Part shown: piece by piece, positions 1-9,904 of the stretch
How positions within the stretch are numbered: the first letter of the stretch is position 1
Layout: every line of letters begins with the position of its first letter
Assembly (NCBI GenBank): GCA_028673005.1
Contig: CM054118.1
Span: forward strand, 58,473,338-58,537,337
Direction of reading: 5' to 3'
Source of the DNA: Tanypteryx hageni
Lineage: Eukaryota; Arthropoda; Insecta; Odonata; Petaluridae
Length of the DNA: 64,000 nt
Position numbers and translations under genes: made by a program
Notes under the pieces: model-generated
Seen by the model: the letters and a program-made list of their open reading frames with translations, nothing else
Database searches by the model: none
Told to the model about the DNA's origin: nothing

Positions 1-1925
1 TATGCACATTCATATATGAGAAATTGATAAACTATCTCGAATTTGGCATGCAATCGGTTTTAATAAAAATTCTGGGAAATCTCTCTTAAATTACTTGAAA
101 AATTATCTACTACTGCATTGGTTCCCTACCTTAGTGGATCCGCGACCCTCTTATGAATGCATCCGACCTTATCGCCATATATCTACCACCAATTATAAAA
201 TATAGTAGTATTAATTTCATAAATATTATAAACATTATTACATTGATTGCACTGTAATCCTGAACGATTCGTATTGTACATTTAGTAAGAATTTAATAAT
301 TCCAGTAAGATAATATAACACATCTTAAAATAAACTAAAAATATATTGAAGCTATTCCATATACATTGTTCCGCGACCTCTTTGCAATCGACTCCCTTGT
401 GAATCTTTCGCGACCTTGGGGATGGTAACCGCTATATTACTGCATGCTAAAGAAGCAAATTTTTTGCTTGCAATAATAGCACTAAACTAAAAATTACTTG
501 GCGGTCAGTTTTACATAGGAGAGAAAAAAATTGAATTTTAGTAAAATCCGAGCGATATTCTTAAAGACGAATTATTCACTCTTTCCAACGTCGCACTTTA
601 CAATAGCACAGCTTTGGAAATGAAAACAGGGCCGTGTTGTTAGGAGTTTTTAAGCAGCTCATAAAACGCACGCAGAGCAAATCACTTTCCTATATTGCAG
701 GCATCCAATTGCTGACTCTTTCAGAGAATCGTAGCACTTACACGTTACCGGAACTATTAAAACAAGAACGACCCCCTTTGGAATTACGAAAAATCCCTCT
801 CTGAATAACGGATGGCCATTGAAAAGGTCGGTGGATGATCAAGGAGGAAATTAAAAGGTGAAGTGTCCATATGCCACCCTTGTAACATCGGTCATCAAGG
901 ACAGCAGTAAAAAGAACTCAATCTGAGTGTCCAGGGGCTGTAAACCTATCAGAAAACTATGGATTCAGCAGTAAAACACGAGAAGGAATAACGTACTGTT
1001 CGTTCCACCCTACCATTAACCTCCATTCCTATTCTATGCGCTAAAGGGAGGACAAGCGGCGCCGATGCGACGCGGCGGCGAGTGAAGGAAGCACTTAAAA
1101 CCGTAATGACGTCATAACTAATGGAAAGATCATTAACGCCGCGTCATTAATTTTTATTTATTTATTGTGACACGGATAATTTTTGGAACGGGGTATCATT
1201 ACTGGCATTAAAAAAATCGCGTAAGGGATAATAGCAATCAATTTGCGTTAATGAGGGGAAGAAATTACGGGAGACCCGATTTTTTATGGTAAGAAAAAAA
1301 GACCGACTCTAAAAAGTTTTAATCTCAAAGAGGTTCATCTAGAAATTTGCGAGATTGCTTCGAGTTTCGTGGATTAGAAGAGGGAATTTTTTCTACAAAC
1401 GACGATGTCAGCAAATATTGTATTTCCGTAGTTCTATCAGTAGTCGAAATTTGTTTGTTCCGTCGCGTAGCTGTTCTTTATGGCTGCGGAAACTTCCGAT
1501 GGCTAATATTTTAACTACGCAGCATATATAAAAAAATTACTGGACGGTTTTTGATTACACAATAGAAAGAAACACTCGCGAAAGACTATTTTTAGAGCGT
1601 TTCAAAGCATCCAACTCGGCATTGAAAAAAAGATGTTATCTTCCTCTCCGAGCGTTGCGAAAACAAAGGAAACCGCATTAGTCCGAGAGATATATTACTG
1701 CAGAGAGAAGTCGTTCTTCAAGGAAGCTAGCGCGTCTTGATCGTTGGGAAATACGCACTCGCACACACACATATACAGACACAAAAAATATATATACACA
1801 ATATTGCAAAAAACACTTAAGACGTCACATTACCGGACAAACGAGAGCTTTATTCCATTTCCAGTAAAAGGAGATATCCAATTCTGAGTCATTTGTTTGT
1901 CTGCCTTCTCTCCGAATATTTCCCG
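1..1925. other. AT-rich sequence, no gene seen
   Basis: I see no convincing exon, RNA gene or transposon here. The stretch is AT-rich apart from a short CG-rich patch near 1030-1090. The palindrome ATGACGTCAT at 1106-1115 is an exact CREB/ATF-type 10-mer, but a single site proves nothing. Confidence 0.5.
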
Positions 1926-2162
1926 TGGCTCATGTCTCATCTCTCTCTGTGTCCTCTTCCCTCCCTCCCTCTTCCGCCTCCTTCCCTTCCGCTTTCCAGC
2001 CTCCTGTCCAGTCCCACTCCTCCCGTTCCCTTCTATCCCATCTTGTACTTTTCTCTTCCTTCCGCATCCATCTTTTCACTACGTTTTTCTCCACCCACCC
2101 TTTCTTCCTAAGCCTACTGGACCTTGCCCTTTACCGCCCTCCTTTGCCACAACAGACCCATT
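1926..2162. repeat. pyrimidine-rich low-complexity lead-in
   Basis: The plus strand is dominated by CT, CCT and CTTCC tracts that lead directly into the 20-bp tandem array. Open frames over it follow from the lack of A-containing stop codons and are not taken as genes. Confidence 0.7.
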
Positions 2163-2502
2163 CTGCTCCCCACTGCACCCGTCTGCCCCTTACTGCACTC
2201 ATCTGCCCCTTACGGCTCTCTTCTGCTCCTTACCGCTTTATTCTGTCCTTTACCACACCATTCTGCCCCTCACTGCCTCCTCCTGCCCCTAACCGGCCCA
2301 TTCTGCCCCTTATTGCCTCCTTCTGCCACTTACCCCTCTATGTTGTCCCTCACCGCCCCATTCTGCTCCTTGCTGCCTCCTCCTGCCCCTTACTGCCCCA
2401 TTGTGCTCCTCACTGCATCTTTCTTCCCCTTACCACCCCATTCTGCCCCTTACCACCCCTATCTGCGCCTTACCATCCCCGTCTGCCCCTTACCACCCCC
2501 TT
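2163..2502. repeat. 20-bp tandem repeat, 17 units
   Basis: Seventeen consecutive units are each exactly 20 bp. The consensus resembles CTGCCCCTTACCACCCCATT, with substitutions but no length change. Because 20 is not a multiple of three, each reading frame returns to phase every 60 bp, which gives the 20-residue periodicity of its translations. About 100 bp of degenerate, related pyrimidine-rich sequence (2503-2605) separates it from the 21-bp array. The shared TGCCCCTT and GCCCCA blocks suggest a common ancestor. Confidence 0.9.
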
Positions 2503-2605
2503 CTACCTAACAGCTCTCTTTTCCCCTTAATAACCGACTTTTGTCCATTACCGTCTCCTGCTTCTCACCAGCTCCTTCTGCCCCTTGTCCGTTTACGTTC
2601 CCTCC

Positions 2606-3655
2606 TGCCCCTTCTCGCCCCAATCGTGCCCCTTCTCGCCCCAATCGTGCCCCTTCTCGCCCCAATCGTGCCCCTTCTTGCCCCAATCGTGCCCCTTATC
2701 GCCCCAATCGTGCCCCTTCTCGCCCCATTCGTGCCCCTTATCGCCCCAATCGTGCCCCTTCTCGCCCCAATCGTGCCCTTTCTCGCCCAAATCGTGTCCC
2801 TTCTTGCCCCAATCGTGCCCCTTCTCGCCCCAATCGTGCCCCTTCTCGCCCCAATCGTGCCCCTTATCGCCCCAATCGTGCCCCTTATCGCCCCAATCGT
2901 GCCCCTTCTCGCCCCAATCGTGCCGCTCCTCGCCCCAATCGTGCCCCTTCTCGCCCCAATCGTGCCCCTTATCGCCCCAATCGTGCCCCTTCTCGCCCCA
3001 TTCGTGCCGCTCCTCGCCCCAATCGTGCCCCTTCTCGCCCCAATCGTGCCCCTTATCGCCCCAATCGTGCCCCTTCTCGCCCCAATCGTGCCCTTTCTCG
3101 CCCAAATCGTGTCCCTTCTTGCCCCAATCGTGCCCCTTCTTGCCCCAATCGTGCCCCTTCTCGCCCCAATCGTGCCCCTTCTCGCCCCAATCGTGCCCCT
3201 TATCGCCCCAATCGTGCCCCTTCTCGCCCCATTCGTGCCCCTTATCGCCCCAATCGTGCCCCTTCTCGCCCCAATCGTGCCCCTTCTCGCCCCAATCGTG
3301 CCCCTTCTCGCCCCAATCGTGCCCCTTCTCGCCCCAATCGTGCCCCTTCTCGCCCCAATCGTGCCCCTTATCGCCCCAATCGTGCCCCTTCTCGCCCCAA
3401 TCGTGCCCCTTCTCGCCCCAATCGTGCCCCTTCTCGCCCCAATCGTGCCCCTTCTCGCCCCAATCGTGCCCCTTATCGCCCCAATCGTGCCCCTTCTCGC
3501 CCCAATCGTGCCCCTTCTCGCCCCAATCGTGCCCCTTCTCGCCCCAATCGTGCCCCTTCTCGCTCCAATCGTGCCCCTTCTCGCCCCAATCGTACCCCCT
3601 CTCTCCCCATTTGAGCCCCTTCTCTCCCCAATTGTGCCCCTTCTCGCCCCAATCA
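2606..3655. repeat. 21-bp minisatellite, 50 units
   Basis: Fifty uninterrupted 21-bp units carry TGCCCCTTCTCGCC followed by CCAATCG. Unit starts at 2606 and 3656 differ by exactly 50 x 21, so there is no net indel. Variants include TTATC for TTCTC, ATTCG for AATCG, GCTCCTC, and a CCCAAATCGTGT unit. As 21 is a multiple of three, several frames on both strands stay open across the array and give 7-residue repeats such as PLLAPIV, APSRPNR and CPFSPQS. The simultaneous openness on both strands argues that none is a real gene. Confidence 0.95.
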
Positions 3656-4160
3656 TGCCCCAAATCACCCAATCCTACCCATTACCATCCCATTCTAACA
3701 TTCCTTTATCTCATCCCTCCCTCCCCCTCAATCCTTTCCGTCCCGTCTTCTTTTTCCATCCACATTCTAACCCTCACTGTATCCTCCCCCAATCCTTCCG
3801 ATTCCTACCATCTCCTTAATCCCCCCTCCATCTCTCTGCTGTCTCCTCCTCACCCTCCTTTGCCCAATTCCTTTACCCTCCTCCTCCACTGCCCCATCTC
3901 TCATCTTCCCTCTTCCTCCCCCACACTTTCCCTCCCAAAACCCCGCCCCCACTCTCTCGTTCCTCACAGTTACTCCGAGGGGGGGAGGAGGACGACGACA
4001 GAGGGAAAGAGAGACATGGAGACGCGCACGACCCCTTTTCGGACGTATCCTATACGAAGGAGAGGAGCCGTAAAAAAAGCACTCCACTCTCTTCGGGAGG
4101 GGGCGGAAGACGGAGATGGGAGGAGTGTTGACTGCCCTCGTAAGAGAGAGAGAGAGTTTC
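3656..4160. repeat. pyrimidine-rich tail and short purine stretch
   Basis: CT-rich low-complexity sequence continues to about 3970. A more mixed GA-rich piece with some CpG (about 3975-4160) follows, including a short (GA)n at 4145-4155. No gene is supported. Confidence 0.6.
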
Positions 4161-5759
4161 ATCTGACTTTACGTGCCACTTCCCCAGAGGCGTCATCTAC
4201 TTTTGCGCAGTAAAATTTTCGAGTTCACGTGAAAAGCTTTAAAAACGATAATTTTTTAAAAAATAACTGCCGGAGAGGCCGGTAGAGGGGGAACTATTTC
4301 ACTTCTTCCTGTCGCCCGCTGACACGAATCTCATATTTTGTTCCTCCTCTGTGTCTCCTGCGTCTCGCTGTCGGAGACGATGGGAAATTAATGCTCGAGT
4401 CCGATATGAACTTATCAAGAGCCGACTCAGCCATTCACCAAATTACTTCAAATTAATGAAGCCTTATGAGAGTTGCAACTCTAAAGCTAAACGTAATATA
4501 TTACTAGGTGTCTATGCACATCAAACTCGTTTTATTCGGGATTTCACTCGCACTGAGCCTTATATTAATCGTCTTTGCAATGCGATATATGAAGGTGCTT
4601 TTCATTTTTGCAACGGAGCCATATGCTACTAATACAATTAATGTTTTTCGTCATAATACTAATAAATTGAGCAATATATAGTTATGCTGTAAATACAGAT
4701 AAAGCTCATAATTATAATCCTTATAAACCAAGTGATGTATAATTTTTAATAATAATATTTGATGAGTAATAGTTTATTTTATTTCTGGTTCATTCTAAAT
4801 GTAACTATAATGATGATACATTACGAAAACGTACAGAAACAGAGGGCAATAAAGTAGGTATACCTTATCGTAAATTGAAGGCATTTTCACGAGTTTGCTC
4901 TGTATTAATAAAAAATTTTACGGGCCCGTCTCCAATTTTCAGGGTTTTTAAACTAAAAATACTACGTCGACCTTAGGAAAAAGAATGTGAACAAACTCTG
5001 TTATAGGCTTTGTTAAAGTCACTATAAAATACAATAAATATCAACGGATTATGCTATTATGTTTTTCCGTCTATATGCATCTTTGATATTATAATCCGCT
5101 TCACTCATTATTATCAGATTTGTCATGGAAGATCTGCAACAAACGTTGTCCATATCTACAAATTAGAACATAGCCTTGATAAAAGAGCCTCAATAAGCTT
5201 CTATGCTCATTTCGTTGATTATGTGCGTAAAGTTTATGAGTGATTGCTTTAGGAATTTAATCCCGAGTCATAAAACGAATAACGCACCAAGGTCAATTTA
5301 GTAATTAATACTTTTAAATCGCTACGTGTTACTTGTTTTAAAAGAAATTTCTCATTACTTGAAATAAACTGTGGAATACGATGATTTAGCCGTAAGGTGA
5401 TATGGTTATTTATCTTCTCTTAATATGCTTACAGTACTTTAGATTGCGCATTTGGCTCTTCCTTTTAATTTTCTTTGGCGTTGATGTGTAATTTATTTGT
5501 GAGCGTGGATTATTCGCTATGAATGGGTAATAACATTGACAATGTTAATTTTCAGAGAATCCGAAGTTTTTTACTCTTTTAAAAACGAATATTTAAACTT
5601 TCAGGGCTACTTATATTATTTTTCCTTAATTAAGTCCGTCTACTGCAATATTCAAAATAAAATAGACTGAGAACAGTTGTTGGGCATTGCCTAAAAATTT
5701 AAAATTCTCGAAAACTGATTCACTCTTCTAGACACTTGTTTCTCATTTTTAGCCAACTT
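4161..5759. other. no recognisable feature
   Basis: AT-rich sequence. A 93-codon frame at 4351-4632 has no motif that I recognise, and no convincing splice sites or promoter surround it, so I do not call it a gene. Confidence 0.45.
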
Positions 5760-5764
5760 TCCAG

Positions 5765-6095
5765 AATGAAAATAGGCTTATAGTTTCGTCGTTGTGTCTG
5801 TCTGTCTGTCCGTCCCCCCTCTATTAACTTTCGAACCAATAGACCGATTTTCATGACACTTGGCGAACATTTCTTGCTACTGAGGCCGAACTCCCGAGGA
5901 TCAATTTTGTTGGGAAGATTGAGGTCCCGTGTTCGATTCCAGGAATTATCCTTCCCATTTGATTTACATGGGAAATCTGAAATCCATCTTGCAGGATAAT
6001 TTTCTCTTGCACATTAAAATATCTCAGAATTGCAATATCGGAGCGGGATTTGTACCGTTCTCTGAGTAAAGAAATGGAACTTTTCATTTATACCG
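5765..6095. repeat. dispersed repeat, GTCTGTCCGTCC-type, copy 1
   Basis: It starts with a GTCTGTCTGTCTGTCCGTCC tract at about 5794. It continues with a segment holding CCCGTGTTCGATTCC and, further on, TTTACATGGGA. Copy 2 near 11.99-12.29 kb has the same order: a GTCTGTCTGTCC tract, CCCGTATTCGACTC, then TTTACACGGGA. TTCGATTCC resembles a pol III B box, but I find no matching A box, so a SINE assignment is not supported. A minus-strand frame at 5851-6087 is a by-product. Confidence 0.5.
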
Positions 6096-6349
6096 TAGAA
6101 TTCTACTTATCGATCGTATTTCTTAGAATTTTGAATAAGTACTATTTTATTCTCTCATCAAACCTTTTCGCGATGGAAAATTTCTCTGTATTTTCTCGTA
6201 AACACATAATCACACTCATCCATATCTGAAATCAAAAACTTGTATCTTTTTAGTAGTCTTTCGTCTGAAATGCGATTCCCACTTATGTAATCCCATACGA
6301 AATGCCAAAGGAAGTTTTGTGTATCTGTGCATGAATACATGTGTGTGTG
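6096..6349. other. no recognisable feature
   Basis: AT-rich spacer between a dispersed repeat and a MITE. Nothing else is seen. Confidence 0.4.
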
Positions 6350-6617
6350 CAGTGGCTCAGCCAAGGAGGGAGGGCACCGGCCAATTGCCCCCTTCCCCAA
6401 TAACGAAAATATGATCCGCGACTACTTTTGCATTAATTTCAACTTTAACTCGAAAATAAATATAATTTATCAAATGAGTTATGATTTATATTTTTTGGCG
6501 ATGTTTATTTGTTTTTATTGGAGATTATCAAAGAAAAATAAAAGGGTGATCTCCTTATGAAAAATCGCCTTTTATTATTTCCCACCCCCAAAGTCAACTC
6601 TTGGCTGAGCCACTCTG
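6350..6617. mobile_element. hAT-type MITE (268 bp)
   Basis: The left end reads CAGTGGCTCAGCCAAG. The right end, reverse complemented, reads CAGAGTGGCTCAGCCAAG, the same with a two-base insertion after CAG. The flanks TGTGTGTG and TATGTGTA match at 6 of 8 positions, consistent with a decayed 8-bp target duplication. CAG...CTG termini and 8-bp duplications are typical of hAT elements. There is no transposase inside. The right-hand boundary is uncertain by a few bases. Confidence 0.65.
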
Positions 6618-6867
6618 TATGTGTATACGTATGTATTATTATTCACTGTAATTATCCGCCTATAAGACGACCTCGACTATAAGCACATCCCCTTTTACGG
6701 GAGATTATTTCGAGTAAAAAGACATCCTGGAGCTAATAAATTAATCAAGATTATTGGAGTTATTTCTTATTTAAATCTCTGAAAACTGTAATCACAGTGT
6801 GCTGAGAAAAGGTAAATGTGACTTAAACCGTGCTGGACTAGCCACAGACTATAAGAATGAAGAAGGA

Positions 6868-7103
6868 AAACTAAATTGGACATTATCTGAGGAGAGATAG
6901 CATGATTAAATAAGTGTTAGCGGGATAACTCGAAGAAAAAGATAATAGGTAGGAAAATATTTCAATTGACAGATGATTTGAAAGGGAAAGAGAGCTTTCA
7001 AAACATGAACAAGACTGCGGAAAAAATAAGAGTATGTGGAGAACCAGGTTTAACCATGATTAATCACGGACCTGCATATGGACAGAATACCTATGACGAT
7101 GAT
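6868..7103 (+). pseudogene. non-LTR retrotransposon ORF2 C-terminal relic
   Basis: One frame, interrupted by several stops, carries the block GHYLRRDSMIK followed by VLAG and LEEK, then further on WRTRF. This matches the pattern WxGHxLRRD...xEGxxEGKRxRGR found after the reverse transcriptase domain in many animal LINEs. The same family left a second relic at 28.5 kb, sharing the DNA stretch CTGAGGAGAGA. Upstream the sequence is non-coding, so this is a 5'-truncated fossil. The clade (RTE- or L1-like) is uncertain. Confidence 0.55.
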
Positions 7104-7149
7104 GATCAGAATAGTTATAATTCCCGCCACTATAGTGCGTTTCAAATAA

Positions 7150-7440
7150 CTTGGAGGTTTAGAGAGAGAGGGGGGAAGAGGGGTGGAGAGAGAGAGAGAG
7201 GGAGGGAGAGAGAGGGGTAGAGGGAGGGAGGGGGAGGGAGGGAGGGGAGAGGGAGGGATAGGGAGGGAGAGAGAGACAGACAGACAAACGACTTTATTTA
7301 GGGCGAAATTGAGACTATATAGTCCCTTCTTACATTTAGGGAGGGAGGGAGGGGAAGAGAGGGAGGGGGACAAAGGGAGGAGAAAGGGAGGAGGAGAGAG
7401 AGGGAGACAGAGGGGGGGGGGAGAGAAGAGAAAGCTTACA
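7150..7440. repeat. purine-rich tract with conserved core
   Basis: GAGAG/GGGAGG-rich sequence on the plus strand is interrupted at about 7277-7340 by a roughly 60-bp non-purine core beginning ACAGACAAACGACTTTATT. A similar core, ACAGACAAATGAGTTTATT, sits inside the purine tract at 23.45 kb. This suggests one dispersed repeat family with GA-rich flanks rather than simple microsatellite growth. ORFs here are low-complexity. Confidence 0.65.
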
Positions 7441-8718
7441 AAAGCGCGACCTTGAGGGATCAAATAAGAATTTCGCGGACGAAACTTCATTCTCTCCCAG
7501 ATCTCCCGTGGAAACATTCGATTCTGTGGGTGGTGTTTTCAAGTGCTTCCCTTTGCCTCACGAGCCCACCTCACGGTGCATTTCAATGTAGTAGGTGCGG
7601 CAACGCTGAGTTTGAGTTCTTTGGAAGGAGACATTGCCCCACCCCCTAGCAACGGAGATATAAGAGCGGTCCCTTGTATGAACGAAAGGTCAGTCGCAAT
7701 GTCGTTTGAAACGCACTATAATATTTATATCGTTTTTAAAAATGTGGTTATACTTTCACTTTGGCGTCCGTCCGTCCGCCTGCCTGTGCATTTGTCAAAA
7801 TTGAAATTATGACGAAACCGTAAATGATAGAGAGATGATACTTGGAATATAGATTTTAGTACTGCTTTGCTGTACTCTTTAGATTGAGTTTTGGGAAAAT
7901 ATACAGGGTGGGATGGAGACCCATTTAAAATGTTGTAAAATATCTCCGAAGGTACAAAAAGACGGAAAACGGAACACTTTGAGCGTGCATTTCCCCACTG
8001 ATGTCACTTATTCTCGAAAAGTTTGAGTTTTGGACAAAATGACAGGGACGGATATGGAACGGTTCAAAATTTTAACACAAAATTGATTGCGTTCAGAACT
8101 TCAGTGTCATTTTGATATTCCGAGTAAAAATTAAAAAAAAACGAGGTAATTTTATCCACATCCATGGATGCACCCTGCTAATTAGTTATTCATTTCCTTG
8201 TTCGCAAAGATTAGACGACCGTCAAAACTTTGATTGGAACAGAAAAAGAAAAACCTCTTCTTATAGTCGCGTAAATACGATACACGTTTTTCTAAATGCT
8301 CCCCCCGCCTTGGTCTTTCTTACGGATTCCTACCATTCGTGATCGAAAAAAAATGGAAGAACGTACTTTATCTTCTGCACCTGCTCCTTCCTTTCTTTCG
8401 CTCTCATTTTCCCAATTACCTTTCCACCCACGTCCTCAATCGTGTTTACTCCTAAAGATAGACACCCCAATTAATTTTCGCGTCGATACTATCGGTATTC
8501 TCGCTTAATTGGATGCTCATCTCACCGGAAGAACCCTGCGAATGTTCGCAACCTTTGAAAACTTACCCCACTTCGTTCTGATTTCACACTTTTTTGCGCC
8601 TGGCTGTTCTGGAAATAGGAGTTTACCTCGCAGGAGTACGTATTTGAACAATGGTTCGAGTGGGAGGAACGGTTTTGTCGCCAGAAATTCTCTGATAATA
8701 ATTTAACGCGCGATGTTT
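7441..8718. other. mostly unassigned; a GTCCGTCCGTCC segment near 7768
   Basis: A GTCCGTCCGTCCGCC tract at about 7768 and the following text (to about 8110) resemble in style the repeats at 5.8 and 12.0 kb, but I could not align them. Short frames at 7543-7812 and 8296-8508 have no recognisable motif. Confidence 0.35.
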
Positions 8719-9355
8719 TTTACTTTCTCCACATACGTAGTATAGGGGAAATTATTGTATCCGTGAAAAAAATCGACTTAAGAGATTTCAACGGAAATAC
8801 ATGTTTTGAGGTCCCCTGAACTCGTTTTGACCATTTTATCAATGATGTCCGTATGTATGTGAAATTTCATACTTAACATTTTATAAATGTCAGAAGAACT
8901 CATTAGTTTCTAGTAAAAATCGATTAAACGGAAGTGGGTGTTTACTCTTGTTACTTATTCGTTATTTTAAAATATTTGCTTTAATATTTGATAAAAGTAA
9001 AAATGTGTTGGAAAAAAGTCGTGGGAAATGTAATTTTCTACAACCTTTGTTTGAAACATTTTTCCATATTATTTAAGAGATATCTTATGTTTTTAGCTGC
9101 CACCACCACGCCACCTACCGACTATTGTTAACAATTGACGCTTAGTCACATCTTAGTAACGCTCCTTTTTCTTTTCTTAATTGTTGGAGCTTTGCGGCTA
9201 TATCCAATATCAGATGGCTATGTATTGAGTTTATTTCTGTTCTTTGTAAAGTCTAAATTTCTCTCGCAGTTTCTTCAAATATTTATTATTATGTAACCTA
9301 TTTGGAATTTTTATAAATATTACAGGTATGGAGAAAGTCATGTGGTGGCCACATC
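8719..9355 (+). repeat. dispersed family F1, copy 1
   Basis: It begins (T)nACTTTCTCC, followed a few bases on by CGTAGTATAGGGGAAA, and ends TATGGAGAAAGT plus CATGTGGTGGCCACATC. Shared internal landmarks, in order, are GATTTCAACGGAAATA, AGGTCCCCTGAAC, GTGGGTGTTTACTCTTG, CACCACCACGCCACCTACCGA and CGCTCCTTTTTC. Copies 2-4 lie at 15.2, 39.8 and 54.0 kb (inverted). The ends form a 12-bp inverted repeat ACTTTCTCCATA/TATGGAGAAAGT, with 17 extra bases outside it on the right. No protein is encoded. I do not recognise the family; it behaves like a non-autonomous DNA element. Confidence 0.8.
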
Positions 9356-9671
9356 AGTGTTTTATATATTACTTATTTGTTTCGGTTGGATTGAATGTCC
9401 AAATAAATGAGAACTAATGATGACTATTTATAGTTTGCTTATCCATATATATTTGACCCTTTGTCATTGCAGTCTTAACAGATAGTAAAATCGAATTGGA
9501 GACAATTTTGTGGAAATAAATAAATATTTAATCAAAATATTTAGGAATAACGTAGGGATCGGCTATGACGTAAGATAGGGAAAATATAAGTAACCACATA
9601 GTTCTTGTTATATGCAGCTAATCTTTGGATTATATATATATATATATGGATGTCAACAAGGTGTTGGGATG
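9356..9671. other. spacer with short (TA)n before the palindrome
   Basis: AT-rich spacer. The alternating AT run at about 9634-9649 and the matching run after 9904 flank the palindrome, as if it had inserted into a (TA)n site. Nothing else is seen. Confidence 0.5.
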
Positions 9672-9904
9672 AGGAAACCCAGTGAACACTCACCAATCAG
9701 ACGACTTCAGGTTGGCGAGGCCCCGGGGATGTCGAAGCGACACACGTAAAAGAACACTAAAACACAGAAACATCACAAACGTAGGAGCTTTCGGAATTAT
9801 TCCTTCATCAGCTAGTTTGTGTTCTTTTACGTGTGTCGCTTCGACATCCCCGGGGCCTCGCCAACCTGAAGTCGTCTGATTGGTGAGTGTTCACTGGGTT
9901 TCCT
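9672..9904. repeat. perfect 86-bp inverted repeat with 61-bp spacer, Penelope-like
   Basis: Arms 9672-9757 and 9819-9904 are perfect reverse complements, starting AGGAAACCCAGTG and ending AAGAACAC. The spacer, with the last bases of the right arm, can fold on the minus strand into a hammerhead-like core (separate entry). Penelope-like elements are known to carry minimal hammerhead ribozymes in their terminal repeats and to insert with inverted terminal copies, so a truncated Penelope insertion explains both features. No reverse transcriptase or GIY-YIG coding sequence is nearby. An assembly fold-back artefact is a less likely alternative because the spacer is unique sequence. Confidence 0.8.
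9774..9821 (-). ncRNA. hammerhead-ribozyme-like motif, Penelope type
   Basis: On the minus strand: stem I CACAAACTAG (9821-9812); CTGATGA (9811-9805); one extra A; stem II GGAA/TTCC with loop TAA; GAAA (9792-9789); GC; T16.1 and C17 at 9786-9785; then CTA-c-GTTTGTG, which pairs with stem I over 10 bp with one bulged C. All invariant hammerhead core bases are present. Stem III is reduced to one A-U pair over a two-base loop, as in the minimal motifs described for Penelope-like elements, which often need dimerisation. Predicted cleavage is after 9785. Activity is inferred, not shown. Confidence 0.65.

Noticed and set aside
1106..1115. ATGACGTCAT as a CREB/ATF site (another TGACGTCA near 61.62 kb)
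   Set aside because: Single short matches with no promoter around them; expected by chance at this scale or without meaning.
2163..3655. CRISPR-like array
   Set aside because: Units are contiguous without unique spacers and the genome is eukaryotic.
2401..4213. Long open frames of 350-540 codons on both strands over the minisatellite (7-residue repeats)
   Set aside because: They follow from a 21-bp unit without stop codons in several frames. At least five frames on two strands are open at once, with no start context, signal or non-repeat domain.
4351..4632. 93-codon frame on the plus strand as a gene
   Set aside because: No recognised motif, no upstream promoter or splice signals; could be chance.
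5935..5947. TGTTCGATTCC as a pol III B box (possible SINE or tRNA)
   Set aside because: No A box at the right distance, and the sequence belongs to a dispersed repeat whose other copy has TATTCGACTC.
6655..6740. TCCGCCTATAAGACGACC-type sequence as a transposon end
   Set aside because: It has the look of DNA transposon ends, but no partner end or duplication was found in the window.
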